The translations under genes and the position numbers were made by a program. Positions 18,673 to 27,887 of a stretch of 64,000 nucleotides of DNA are shown piece after piece (position 1 is the first letter of the stretch; the number at the start of each line of letters is the position of its first letter). The DNA is from JAXMBN01 sp046349875 (GTDB taxonomy: Bacteria > Planctomycetota > Planctomycetia > Pirellulales > Pirellulaceae). The stretch covers positions 62,001-126,000 of the forward strand of contig JAXMBN010000016.1 in NCBI GenBank assembly GCA_046349875.1, given 5' to 3'. The notes beneath the pieces were generated by a model that worked only from the letters and a program-made list of their open reading frames with translations, did not search any database and was not told where the DNA came from.

Positions 18673-18979
18673 GGCAGAAACTTCCCTGTGACGAGATGCC
18701 CAGAAAAACACCAGCCGGGACTCTAGAAAACTCCCAATCCCCGGTCCAGATCGATTTCCCTCCCACCCCCAACTCCCAACGCTCCAACCTGCCAAGCACC
18801 ATCGAAACATCGATGCTAGCTCTCAATCCGACGGGAAATCGTATTCTGCTGCTCGCAGTTGATTGCCATAAATCAATTCGTGGTTGCGGGTTCAACCTTC
18901 CATAGCTATCTTCGCTCCTTTAGACTTTCTCAAACAACCATCAAAAACATTAGCCCTTCTTATCCACAGAGGACCGTCG
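18673..18979. other. Divergent promoter region between the AsmA-like gene and tkt
   Basis: About 300 bases between two divergent starts. Promoters for both genes must lie here, but I see no convincing paired -35/-10 elements. AGAGGACC directly before 18980 is the ribosome site of tkt. Confidence 0.5.
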
Positions 18980-21037
18980 ATGAGCGGCACGAACACATCG
19001 ATTCAGCAGTTAGCTATCAATACGATCCGAACCTTGAGCATGGATGGTGTGCAAGCCGCCAACAGTGGTCACCCAGGGACGCCGATGGCGTTGGCTCCGG
19101 TAGCCTTTCAGCTTTGGACGGAGAACCTTCGTTTCGATCCTCAGCAGCCTCTGTGGCCGAATCGCGATCGTTTTGTCCTGAGCTGTGGACACGCATCGAT
19201 GCTTATTTATTCGTTGATCCATTTGGCAGGGATCCGCGAAGTGGATCACTCAGGAGTGCTTCATCCCGACAAGATGGCGCTCACCTTGGACAACCTCAAA
19301 AACTTCCGTCAGATCGGAAGTCCATGCGCGGGGCACCCAGAATTTGGAGAAGCCGCTGGTATTGAAACGACGACAGGTCCATTGGGACAAGGTGTGGCGA
19401 CTTCGGTTGGTATGGCCATCGCCTCGAAGCATTTAGCAGCCCGATACAATCGCCCCGAAGCAACATTGATCGACTACAACGTCTATGCTTTGTGCGGTGA
19501 CGGTGACTTGATGGAAGGGGTTGCCTCGGAAGCTGCATCCATTGCAGGCCACTTGCAGCTCAACAATCTATGCTGGATCTATGATGACAATGGAATCACC
19601 ATCGAAGGTCATACCGACTTAGCTTTTAGCGAAGATGTCGCCGTTCGATTCCAGGGCATGGGCTGGAACACAATTCGCGTGGAAGACGCTAACGACACGG
19701 CCGCTCTTCAGAAAGCTCTCGACACTTTCAAGAAGACCAAAGACAAACCAACCTTGATCTTGGTGCGCAGTGTGATTGGTTATGGGTCACCCAACAAGGC
19801 AAACACCCATGGAGCTCACGGTGCACCTCTAGGTGATGAAGAGATCAAGCTAACCAAACAGTTCTATGGTTGGCCCGAGAACGAGAAGTTCTTTGTACCT
19901 AAAGAAGTTCCCCAGTACTTTACCGATACGATGGGTGCTCGTGGTGGCAAGGAATCGACCGCATGGAAAGCCCGATTTGCTGACTACAAAACAAAGTATC
20001 CAAAGGAAGCCGCCGAACTCCAAGCTATCTTCGATCGCAAACTGCCAGAAGGCTGGGATGCGGGCTGCAAAGAGTTTGAAGCCAATGCCAAGGGATTGGC
20101 GACGCGAGTGAGTTCCGGCAAGGTTCTCAATATGCTTGCACCACACCTTCCTGCCTTGATTGGTGGCTCGGCCGACTTGGCCCCATCGACCATGACACTG
20201 CTCGATGGTGAAAAGGATTTTGGACCATCCAGCTATTGTGGCCGCAATATGCACTTTGGCATTCGCGAACATGGCATGGCCGCAGCGCTCAACGGTATGG
20301 CCCTATCCGGTCTGCGAGCCTACGGTGCAACTTTCTTTGTCTTCACCGACTACATGCGACCAGCGATGCGATTGAGTAGCCTCATGCATCAACCAGTCCT
20401 TTATGTACTCACGCACGACTCAATTGGTTTGGGTGAAGATGGGCCGACGCACCAACCGGTCGAGCATCTCGCTGCATGCCGAGCCATTCCTGGGATGTAT
20501 GTCTTCCGACCGGGTGACGCGAACGAAGTTTTGTACTGCTACAAAGCCATTATGAAGCTTCAACGCCATCCTGCATCGTTGGTACTTTCTCGACAGAATG
20601 TTCCAACGTTCGATCGCACCAAGATGGCTCCAGCGGCTGGAGCTGAACGGGGTGGTTATGTTCTCAGCGATTGCGATGGAACGCCTCAAGTTCTTTTGCT
20701 CGGTACGGGTACCGAACTCTACCTATGCTTGGAAGCCCAAGACAAGTTGAAGGCTCTAGGCATTCGAGCTCGCGTCGTGAGCATGCCCTGCTTTGAGTTG
20801 TTTGATGACCAGGATCCACAATATCAAGAGAGCGTGTTGCCACCATCGGTCACCGCGCGCGTGGGTTGCGAAGCAGGCATCCAGCAAGGATGGGATAAGT
20901 ATTTGGGATGTCGAGGACGCTTTGTCGGCATGAGTTGGTTCGGGGCATCCGGTCCCTACAACAAGCTCTACGAAAAGTTTAAGATCACCTCCGATCAAAT
21001 CGTCTCGCACGCTCAAGTCTTGGTATCCAATCAATAG
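18980..21037 (+). CDS. tkt: Transketolase
   Basis: A 685-residue transketolase, the thiamine-diphosphate enzyme of the non-oxidative pentose phosphate pathway that moves two-carbon ketol units between sugar phosphates. Landmarks in order are SGHPGTPMALAPVAF near the N-terminus, GPLGQGVATSVGMAIA, the TPP-binding GDGDLMEGVASEAASIAG... NN segment, the second-domain GGSADLAPS, FGIREHGMAAALNGMAL with the catalytic Glu, and GLGEDGPTHQPVEHLA. The length is normal for the bacterial enzyme. The ATG at 18980 follows AGAGGACC and gives the standard N-terminus. An open frame to 18884 is not needed. The rhamnulokinase gene follows after 29 bases, so the two may be cotranscribed as a sugar-metabolism unit. 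Confidence 0.96.
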   Translation: MSGTNTSIQQLAINTIRTLSMDGVQAANSGHPGTPMALAPVAFQLWTENLRFDPQQPLWPNRDRFVLSCGHASMLIYSLIHLAGIREVDHSGVLHPDKMALTLDNLKNFRQIGSPCAGHPEFGEAAGIETTTGPLGQGVATSVGMAIASKHLAARYNRPEATLIDYNVYALCGDGDLMEGVASEAASIAGHLQLNNLCWIYDDNGITIEGHTDLAFSEDVAVRFQGMGWNTIRVEDANDTAALQKALDTFKKTKDKPTLILVRSVIGYGSPNKANTHGAHGAPLGDEEIKLTKQFYGWPENEKFFVPKEVPQYFTDTMGARGGKESTAWKARFADYKTKYPKEAAELQAIFDRKLPEGWDAGCKEFEANAKGLATRVSSGKVLNMLAPHLPALIGGSADLAPSTMTLLDGEKDFGPSSYCGRNMHFGIREHGMAAALNGMALSGLRAYGATFFVFTDYMRPAMRLSSLMHQPVLYVLTHDSIGLGEDGPTHQPVEHLAACRAIPGMYVFRPGDANEVLYCYKAIMKLQRHPASLVLSRQNVPTFDRTKMAPAAGAERGGYVLSDCDGTPQVLLLGTGTELYLCLEAQDKLKALGIRARVVSMPCFELFDDQDPQYQESVLPPSVTARVGCEAGIQQGWDKYLGCRGRFVGMSWFGASGPYNKLYEKFKITSDQIVSHAQVLVSNQ

Positions 21038-21066
21038 TCGAGTCCTTTCCCAGGGAGCGTGAGCTC

Positions 21067-22552
21067 ATGGCCCAACCGGATGTATCTTTAGCTGTAGATC
21101 TAGGTGCTTCGAGTGGTCGTGTACTCGCCGGAACGCTCGGCGATAACGGGATTGCGTTGGAAGAGGTCCATCGATTTTCGAATGGTCCGATCCACGTGGG
21201 TAAACGACTTCATTGGGATATCCTTGGACTTTGGCAACAGATTGAAGAAGGCTTGTCGAAAGCGGCAAGCCTTTATGGCAATCGCATTCGCAGCGTTGGG
21301 GTCGATACCTGGGGAGTCGACTATGTACTCCTCGATCGCCACGACGATTTAGTAGGGCCTGCCTTTTGCTACCGGGATCCGCGAACCGCTGGCATCTTTG
21401 AAAAGGCCTTTGCAAGACTCCCGCGCGAGACCATCTTTGCCGAGAGTGGCCTTCAATTCATGGAGTTCAACTCGGCCTATCAACTCCTTTCGATGCGTCT
21501 TGAGGGCTCACCACTCCTCGATGTCGCATCCAAGTTTCTGATGATTCCCGACTTCTTCCATTGGATGTTGAGCGGAAGCATAACCAACGAATACACCAAC
21601 GCGAGTACGACGCAGCTCATGCGACCACTCGATGGCAAGTGGTCTTCGAAACTTCTGGATGCCTTTGGCATCCCTCAAGGTTTGTTTAGTGACCCCATCC
21701 AACCGGGCACTGTTTTGGGCCCCTTGCGATCGAACTTGGCATCGCGAACAGGATTGTCATCGGTTCAAACCATTGTTCCGGCAACGCACGATACCGGATC
21801 GGCAGTGTTGGCCGTTCCCGCATCGACCTTCGCACAAGATCGCCCCAACTGGTGTTACATCAGTAGTGGCACCTGGTCGTTGATGGGAGCCGAGATCGCT
21901 CAACCATTACTGAGCGACGCGTGTATGCACCGCAACTTTACCAATGAAGGTGGAGCCATGGGGAGCGTGCGGCTTCTCAAAAACATTCTTATTTTGGCTT
22001 TTCCAGCAATGCCGTGGTGCTTGGAAACGGATGGGGAAAGAGTTTAGTTGGTCTCAACTCGTCGATATGGCTCGCGCATCCAAGCCTCTTCAAAGCTTGA
22101 TCCAACCCGATGATACGAGGTTTGTTGCGCCCGAAAATATGGTGGAAGCCATTCAGAGCTTTTATCGCGATACACATCAAACGGTATTGGAAGAGCCTGG
22201 AGCAATCGCTCGCAGCTGCCTAGAGAGCTTGGCACTTCGCTATCGCGCCTGCCTTGGGTGGCTTGAGGAACTGCTTGGATATCGCCTAGAAACCATTCAC
22301 ATCGTGGGTGGTGGTGTTCAAAATCAACTCCTGTGTCAGATGACAGCAGATGCTTGCAATCGACAAGTAATTGCTGGACCGGTCGAGGCTACAGCTATCG
22401 GCAACATCATGATGCAAGCCGTAGGGCTAGGCCGCTTGGCGTCCATCGTCGATGCCCGGCAACTCCTTCGATCTAGTCCAGACATCCAAACCTATCATCC
22501 CAATCCAACCGTGGATTGGGATGAAGCATTCCATCGGGAGTGCCTCCAGTGA
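21067..22552 (+). CDS. rhaB: Rhamnulokinase, frame-disrupted
   Basis: This FGGY-family kinase phosphorylates L-rhamnulose at O-1. The first frame (21067-22047) shows the phosphate-binding DLGASSGRVLAG, VGVDTWGVDYVLLD, ATHDTGSAVLAVP and the rhamnulokinase-typical SSGTWSLMG and FTNEGG. After RLLKNI the family sequence moves to frame 2, which carries FWLFQQCRGAW, the ATP-binding VGGGVQNQLLCQMTAD, AIGNIMMQA and the end at 22552. The break lies at about 21983-21992. The net change equals one extra or two missing bases. Two missing bases would restore the normal spacing between KNI and the Trp. If the break is real, the enzyme loses its ATP-site half and is inactive. The stop overlaps the P-II start. 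Confidence 0.88.
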
Positions 22553-22897
22553 AGATGATCGTGGCCATCATTCAACCAGTCAAACTGCAAGCGGTGCGCG
22601 ATGCGCTCTATGCGATCGGCGTCGATCGCATGACCATCTGCGATGCGGAAGGGTTCGGTCGACAACGCGGTCAACCCGCAACCTACCGTGGGATCGAATA
22701 CAAGGTCCATTTGCTTCGCAAGATTGCGATTGAGATCATGGTCAACGATGACTTTCTGGATCGGACGCTCGATACGCTTGTTCGAGTTGCCCCGGACGGG
22801 TTCGGAAGGAAACATCGGTGATGGCAAGATTTTTGTTCTGCCCGCCGTCGAAGCCATCGCCATAGATTCCGGCGAACGTGGACCATCTGCAATCTAG
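22549..22897 (+). CDS. glnB: P-II nitrogen regulator (GlnB/GlnK type), frame-disrupted
   Basis: P-II trimers sense 2-oxoglutarate, ATP and ADP and control nitrogen metabolism. The GTG start at 22549 gives MKMIVAIIQP, and GTGA overlaps the rhamnulokinase stop. The T-loop is intact: GFGRQRGQPATYRGIEYKV, with Tyr51 at the classical uridylylation position. The first frame then ends at 22821, while the rest of the signature (GNIGDGKIFVLP, RTGERGP-like SGERGPSAI) is in the next frame up to 22897. Shortening the C4 run at 22790-22793 to C3 gives VRVARTGSEGNIGDGK and a 115-residue normal protein. The break is thus a single-base insertion, real or technical. There is no amtB or glnA neighbour. Whether it is GlnB or GlnK cannot be told. 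Confidence 0.88.
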
Positions 22898-23015
22898 TTC
22901 ACCCCATAAGAACCGCTTCAAATCGCTCACCCTCCTCACGACCATGGGGCGAAGGCTTGTAGAGGGGGGCTATGGTGTGTCGAAGGTGCGTTTTCCAGGG
23001 CAAACGCGTTGAAAT

Positions 23016-23045
23016 TTGACACGAGCAGTTCCGGAGGGTTACGAT
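23016..23045 (+). promoter_or_regulatory. Possible sigma-70-type promoter of the DUF1549/1553 operon
   Basis: TTGACA at 23016-23021 is followed, after 17-18 bases, by TTACGA/TACGAT at 23039-23045, about 87 bases before the ATG at 23132. The -10 match is weak, and no experiment supports it. Confidence 0.3.
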
Positions 23046-23131
23046 GAAGTTTCCCACCGTTTCCTTCCCGTGACCTTCTTCCTCTTGGTTGAGGCACGTC
23101 CTGCTCTCCTCCGATTGGAATTCGACTCGCT

Positions 23132-26100
23132 ATGGTGCGACGTCCATGGTTCATCGCTTTGTTCGCACTGATCCTCATGTGCGGTCATCTCACTGTATGC
23201 TGGGCCGATGACGATTTCTTTGAAACACGGATACGTCCCATACTGTTTGAGAAATGTATCTCCTGCCATGGCGAGAAGAAGCAGTGGAATAGCCTTCGGC
23301 TCGATGGTCCTTCCTATCTTCTCGAAGGAGGTGACTCGGGGCCCGCTGTGATCCCTGGGAAGCCAGAGGAAAGCCTTCTGTATCGGGCTGTTCTTCGCCA
23401 AGGCGATTTACAAATGCCTCCTGAGGATCCGCTGAAACCTCACGAGATCGATTGGCTTCGTCAATGGATCGAAGGGGGAGCGGCATGGCCCAAGAATTTT
23501 TCAGGCATGGGTCGATCACAAGTCGATCCCAAAGAGCATTGGGCCTTTCAACCGATACGCGATAGCGTTGTTCCCGATGTCGCGAACACTGATGCAGAAC
23601 AGCGAACCACGCAAGATCCCATCGATGCTTTCATCCATCGTAAGCGAATCGAAGTTGGGCTGGAAGCATCTCCAGAAGCCGATCGACGAACGCTTCTCCG
23701 ACGAGTCACCTACGATCTCACAGGACTTCCTCCAACGGAAAGCGAGATGGAGGAGTTTGTGCATGCAACGCATCCCATGGCTTATGAAGAATGCGTGGAA
23801 CGACTATTGAGTTCGCCTCGATTTGGCGAACACATGGCCCGTCGCTGGCTCGATGTGGCCAGATTCTCTGATTCGAAAGGATACGTCTACGCACGAGAAG
23901 AACGATTCTTTGTGCAAGCGTCGAGCTATCGGCAATGGGTTGTGGACGCATTCAATCGCGACCTTCCGTACGATCGGTTCTTGCTGCTTCAACTTGCAGC
24001 CGACCAAGTCGACCCGACTCAAATTGCGGCGATGGGTTTGATGACCATGGGACGGCGTTTTCTAGGAGTCACCCACGATATCATCGACGATCGGATCGAC
24101 GTCGTAGGTCGCGGAACGATGGGGCTCACCATTGGATGCGCGCGGTGTCATGACCATAAGTACGATCCTATTCCCACGAGCGACTACTATTCGCTTTACG
24201 GTGTCTTCTTAAATTCGATGGAGAAGCAAGTCCCTCTGGATCCGCGACTTCAGCCATCCCATTCGGAATCCGCCTTTGAGGTCGAGTATCGCAAGCGTAA
24301 GACGACGCTCCAGGAACAGCTTCAATCCAAACGCGACATCGCCGCATCGCGTTTGCGAGAACGACTAGCAGATTATTTGTTTGCGCAGTCTGAACTGTCC
24401 AAACATCCGCAGGAAGGCTTTGATGTTGTCCTCACCGCTTCCGACTTGATCCCAATGTCGGTGCGAAGATGGGAAAGGTATTTGAATTCCATTGATTCTC
24501 AAACCGATCCTTTGTTTTCGGCTTGGTTTGCCTTCGCCAAACTTCCCAAAGAATCCTTTGCGAAAGATGCCATACCCCTATGGGAGCAATGGAACCAAGA
24601 GAAGCGATGGAATGGTGCGATTGCACGACAGTTCGACCAACCACCCACATCCCTCCGCGATGTTGCAGATCGGTATGGTCGAGCGTTTCATCAGGCTTAT
24701 GAACTGTGGCAGAAATCAAAGAATAGTGAACTCGCTCCGATCGATTCCGATCAGCAGCCACTGATCGAGTTCTTGACCGCAACGTGGTCGCCATGCGTCG
24801 TGCCTGATGAAGAGATGGTGAACATCGAGTTCTTCTTCGATTCGGATACCTGTGTTGCACTATGGAAGCTCCAAGGCGAGGTCGATCGCTGGGTGCTCCA
24901 GGCAGAACCGCGGCCAGCGGTAGCGGTGGGACTCTTCGATCGTGAGCACTTGTTGAAGTCGCGAGTCTTTCGACGTGGCAATCCAGCAACCCCAACAGAC
25001 GAAGTGACACGGCATTTCCTGACGATGCTAACGGACGGATCCCCCACACCTTTTCGTCAAGGCAGTGGACGCATGGAACTCGCATCGGCCATCATTGCAC
25101 CTGAGAATCCATTGACATCGCGAGTTTGGGCCAATCGACTATGGATGTATCTTTTCGGTGAAGGGTTGGTAACCACCCCAAGCGATTTTGGGATCCGCGC
25201 ATTGGCACCTTCGCATCCAGAGTTGCTGGATCGTCTCGCCGTACAACTCATGCGTCACGGATGGAGCACCAAGCAACTCGTTCGTTCCATGGTCCTTTCC
25301 TCGACCTATCGCCAAGCTTCCAACGACCTCGTACCTGCCAAAGCGATCGTCGCGCAGGAAAAGGACCCGAATAATCGATGGTTGTGGCGGATGAACCCAA
25401 AGCGTCTGACATTCGAACAATTGCGAGATTCAATGCTGGTGCAGGGCAGTCGTTTGCGACTCGCGTCCACAAGCAAGCCTGCCGATCTTTTGTCGTTGGC
25501 ATTGCGGGAACAACCGCGAACACTCTATTGCCAAGTCGATCGACAATTCTTGCCCACCGTTTTGCGAGTCTTTGATTTTGCAAACCCGGATCTTCACATC
25601 CCCAAGCGTTTGGAAACGATTATCCCTCAACAAGCGTTGTTCTTCTTGAATCATCCCTTTATTGCAGTCCAAGCGAAAGGAATCGTACAAGAGATCGAGC
25701 GCTCTTCGGACTTATCATCCGACGAGCAATTTATCGACGATCTGTTTCATCATCTTCTCCAGCGCGGCCCCTCGCCGCAAGAAAAGGAATCAGCCGCGAG
25801 CTTTCTGAAGGCTAGGCAATCCGAGGAGGTACCGAAAGTGAGAACAGAGACACTCGATTGGAAGTATGGGTACGCCGCAGTTGAAGAGACGAGATCAGGT
25901 CCACTGGCATGGAAGGAGCTACCCTATTTTTCAGGGACCGCTTGGCAAGGATCGGCCAACTTTCCTGACGGCAAATTAGGATGGGTGCAATTGACCGCGA
26001 TGGGAGGCCATCCGGGCAACGACAAGAAGCACGCCTGTGTTCGACGTTGGATCGCTCCTGAAGCCATGGATGTTTCGATCCAATCGCTGGTCAAACACGA

Positions 26101-26446
26101 GCCCGAGGTTGGGGACGGAATCGCCTGCTTTATTTTGGATTCCAAGGGAGTCGAGTTGGCGCGATCGATCGTTTTCCATCAAGAGGTTTCGATGAATGTC
26201 GAACGCGTACACGTCGAGAAAGGTGAGCATCTCGATTTCGTCGTCGACATTCATCAGAATTTGAATAGCGACCAATTTCTCTGGGCACCTCGCATTCTCG
26301 AGCAACCGAAAACCGATACCGCATCGACGCCTCGGCGATGGGATGCCCAGCGCGATTTCGCAGGTCCTCAGCAACCGCACCTGGAACCTCGCGAACAACT
26401 AGCTCAGGTCCTCCTTGCATCCAATGAGTGGATGTTCATCGATTAA
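23132..26446 (+). CDS. PSCyt1-DUF1549-DUF1553 exported protein
   Basis: A 1104-residue planctomycete protein. A signal peptide (1-25) precedes a PSCyt1 module with FEKCISCHGEKK and QMPPEDPL... IDWLRQWIEGGA. DUF1549 follows (about 155-370), with SPRFGEHMARRWLDVARFSDSKGY and GCARCHDHKYDPIPTSDYYSLYGVF. The latter holds a further CxxCH. DUF1553 begins at about 645 (NPLTSRVWANRLWMYLFGEGLV). Between the main DUF1553 block and its usual last helix (EQLAQVLLASNEWMFID) lies an inserted beta-rich stretch of about 150 residues (from WKYGYAAVEE to APRILEQ), resembling a carbohydrate-binding-type jelly roll. The protein is predicted to be exported and haem-bearing. Its reaction is unknown. It forms an operon with the DUF1501 gene 19 bases downstream. 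Confidence 0.93.
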   Translation: MVRRPWFIALFALILMCGHLTVCWADDDFFETRIRPILFEKCISCHGEKKQWNSLRLDGPSYLLEGGDSGPAVIPGKPEESLLYRAVLRQGDLQMPPEDPLKPHEIDWLRQWIEGGAAWPKNFSGMGRSQVDPKEHWAFQPIRDSVVPDVANTDAEQRTTQDPIDAFIHRKRIEVGLEASPEADRRTLLRRVTYDLTGLPPTESEMEEFVHATHPMAYEECVERLLSSPRFGEHMARRWLDVARFSDSKGYVYAREERFFVQASSYRQWVVDAFNRDLPYDRFLLLQLAADQVDPTQIAAMGLMTMGRRFLGVTHDIIDDRIDVVGRGTMGLTIGCARCHDHKYDPIPTSDYYSLYGVFLNSMEKQVPLDPRLQPSHSESAFEVEYRKRKTTLQEQLQSKRDIAASRLRERLADYLFAQSELSKHPQEGFDVVLTASDLIPMSVRRWERYLNSIDSQTDPLFSAWFAFAKLPKESFAKDAIPLWEQWNQEKRWNGAIARQFDQPPTSLRDVADRYGRAFHQAYELWQKSKNSELAPIDSDQQPLIEFLTATWSPCVVPDEEMVNIEFFFDSDTCVALWKLQGEVDRWVLQAEPRPAVAVGLFDREHLLKSRVFRRGNPATPTDEVTRHFLTMLTDGSPTPFRQGSGRMELASAIIAPENPLTSRVWANRLWMYLFGEGLVTTPSDFGIRALAPSHPELLDRLAVQLMRHGWSTKQLVRSMVLSSTYRQASNDLVPAKAIVAQEKDPNNRWLWRMNPKRLTFEQLRDSMLVQGSRLRLASTSKPADLLSLALREQPRTLYCQVDRQFLPTVLRVFDFANPDLHIPKRLETIIPQQALFFLNHPFIAVQAKGIVQEIERSSDLSSDEQFIDDLFHHLLQRGPSPQEKESAASFLKARQSEEVPKVRTETLDWKYGYAAVEETRSGPLAWKELPYFSGTAWQGSANFPDGKLGWVQLTAMGGHPGNDKKHACVRRWIAPEAMDVSIQSLVKHEPEVGDGIACFILDSKGVELARSIVFHQEVSMNVERVHVEKGEHLDFVVDIHQNLNSDQFLWAPRILEQPKTDTASTPRRWDAQRDFAGPQQPHLEPREQLAQVLLASNEWMFID

Positions 26447-26465
26447 TGCCCAATGGAGATCCAAG

Positions 26466-27875
26466 ATGATTTATCGACGACAATGGTTGCACCGTGCCGG
26501 TCTGAGTATTAGTGGATTGGGCCTATCTGGATTGGGCTTTTCGGCGATGCCCCCGACCTGGGAACCATTTCTGAATTCCGAGTCAAAACCCAAGAGGGCA
26601 GGGGAGGGCGGCCCCAAAGGAAAGGTCAAACGGGTCATTCAATTTTTCTTGAATGGAGGACCTTCGCAAGTCGATACCTTCGATCCCAAGCCCGCGCTGA
26701 AGCAGTGGGAAGGGAAAAGTATTCCCAATCAACTCACCACCGAACGAAAAACGGGTGCAGCCTTTCCGAGCCCATTCCGATTTCGACGATACGGTGAAAG
26801 TGGAATTGAAGTCAGCGAACTCTTCGAGAAAACAGCGCAACATATCGATGATATGGCGATCATCCGTTCCATGTATGCGCAAGTTCCCAATCATGAACCA
26901 TCGCTCATGCTCATGAACTGCGGTGATTCGGTTCAATCACGGCCGAGCGTTGGGGCTTGGATGTTATATGGTTTGGGGATTGAGAACCAAAACTTGCCGG
27001 GCTTCATTGCCATGTGCCCCAATGGGTATCCGATCAAAGATGCGGAGAATTGGCAAGCAGGGTTTCTTCCTGGAGCATTTCAAGGAACATTCATCGATCC
27101 TCAACACCGCGAACTCGAAAAACTGATCGAGAATATTCGAAGTCCTCATGCTACCAAACAAACGCAACGACAACAGCTCGATCTTTTGCAGCGGATGAAT
27201 TCTCAGCATCAGGCCTCGCGCATCGATGAACGACTGGCAGCCCGCATGGAATCGTTTGAACTCGCTTTTCGAATGCAGATGGAAGCGGCAGATGCTTTTG
27301 ACTTAACGAACGAGCCGCAGTCGATACAAGACATGTACGGCAGCGGAGTGCATGGCCGCCAAACATTGATCGCGCGACGCCTTATCGAGCGTGGAGTGCG
27401 ATATGTGCAACTCTGGCACGGGGCTGGCCAACCATGGGACAATCACAACGACATCGAGTCGAATCATCGAAAGTTGGCAGCGCAAATCGATCAACCCATC
27501 GCGGCCTTGCTCACCGATCTGAAACAACGTGGACTCTTCGACGAGACCTTGGTCCTGTGGGGTGGCGAGTTTGGAAGAACTCCGACGGTAGAGCTCAATG
27601 GTGAAGGAAAATCGCTTCTTGGACGCGATCACAATCATTATGGCTTCAGCGTGTGGATGGCCGGGGGCGGTGTTCGCGGTGGCACTGTTTATGGTGCTAC
27701 GGATGAACTAGGATTCAAAGCCGTCGATCATCCGACAAGCGTTCACGACCTGCACGCGACCATGCTTCACCTCATGGGTATCGATCACGAGCAACTCACC
27801 TTTCGCTATGCAGGTCGCGATTTCAGGCTCACCGATGTCCATGGCAAGGTGATTCGCGACATCGTTACGATCTAG
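26466..27875 (+). CDS. DUF1501 exported protein
   Basis: A 470-residue DUF1501 protein with an alkaline-phosphatase/sulfatase-like fold, nearly always paired with DUF1549/DUF1553 genes in planctomycetes. The N-terminus (YRRQWLHRAGLSISGLGLSG) has a basic pair and Gly-rich hydrophobic stretch and looks like a twin-arginine-type leader, though the RR is not in a full SRRxFLK motif. Landmarks are VIQFFLNGGPSQVDTFDPKP near the start, VGAWMLYGLG, VQLWHGAGQPWDNH, and LVLWGGEFGRTPTVE... GRDHNHYGFSVWMAGGGVRGG near the end. The ATG at 26466 follows GGAGATCCAAG. The frame is open to 26415, inside the preceding gene, and that start is rejected. The function is unproven. Confidence 0.93.
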   Translation: MIYRRQWLHRAGLSISGLGLSGLGFSAMPPTWEPFLNSESKPKRAGEGGPKGKVKRVIQFFLNGGPSQVDTFDPKPALKQWEGKSIPNQLTTERKTGAAFPSPFRFRRYGESGIEVSELFEKTAQHIDDMAIIRSMYAQVPNHEPSLMLMNCGDSVQSRPSVGAWMLYGLGIENQNLPGFIAMCPNGYPIKDAENWQAGFLPGAFQGTFIDPQHRELEKLIENIRSPHATKQTQRQQLDLLQRMNSQHQASRIDERLAARMESFELAFRMQMEAADAFDLTNEPQSIQDMYGSGVHGRQTLIARRLIERGVRYVQLWHGAGQPWDNHNDIESNHRKLAAQIDQPIAALLTDLKQRGLFDETLVLWGGEFGRTPTVELNGEGKSLLGRDHNHYGFSVWMAGGGVRGGTVYGATDELGFKAVDHPTSVHDLHATMLHLMGIDHEQLTFRYAGRDFRLTDVHGKVIRDIVTI

Positions 27876-27887
27876 TGGTGCGCAACG

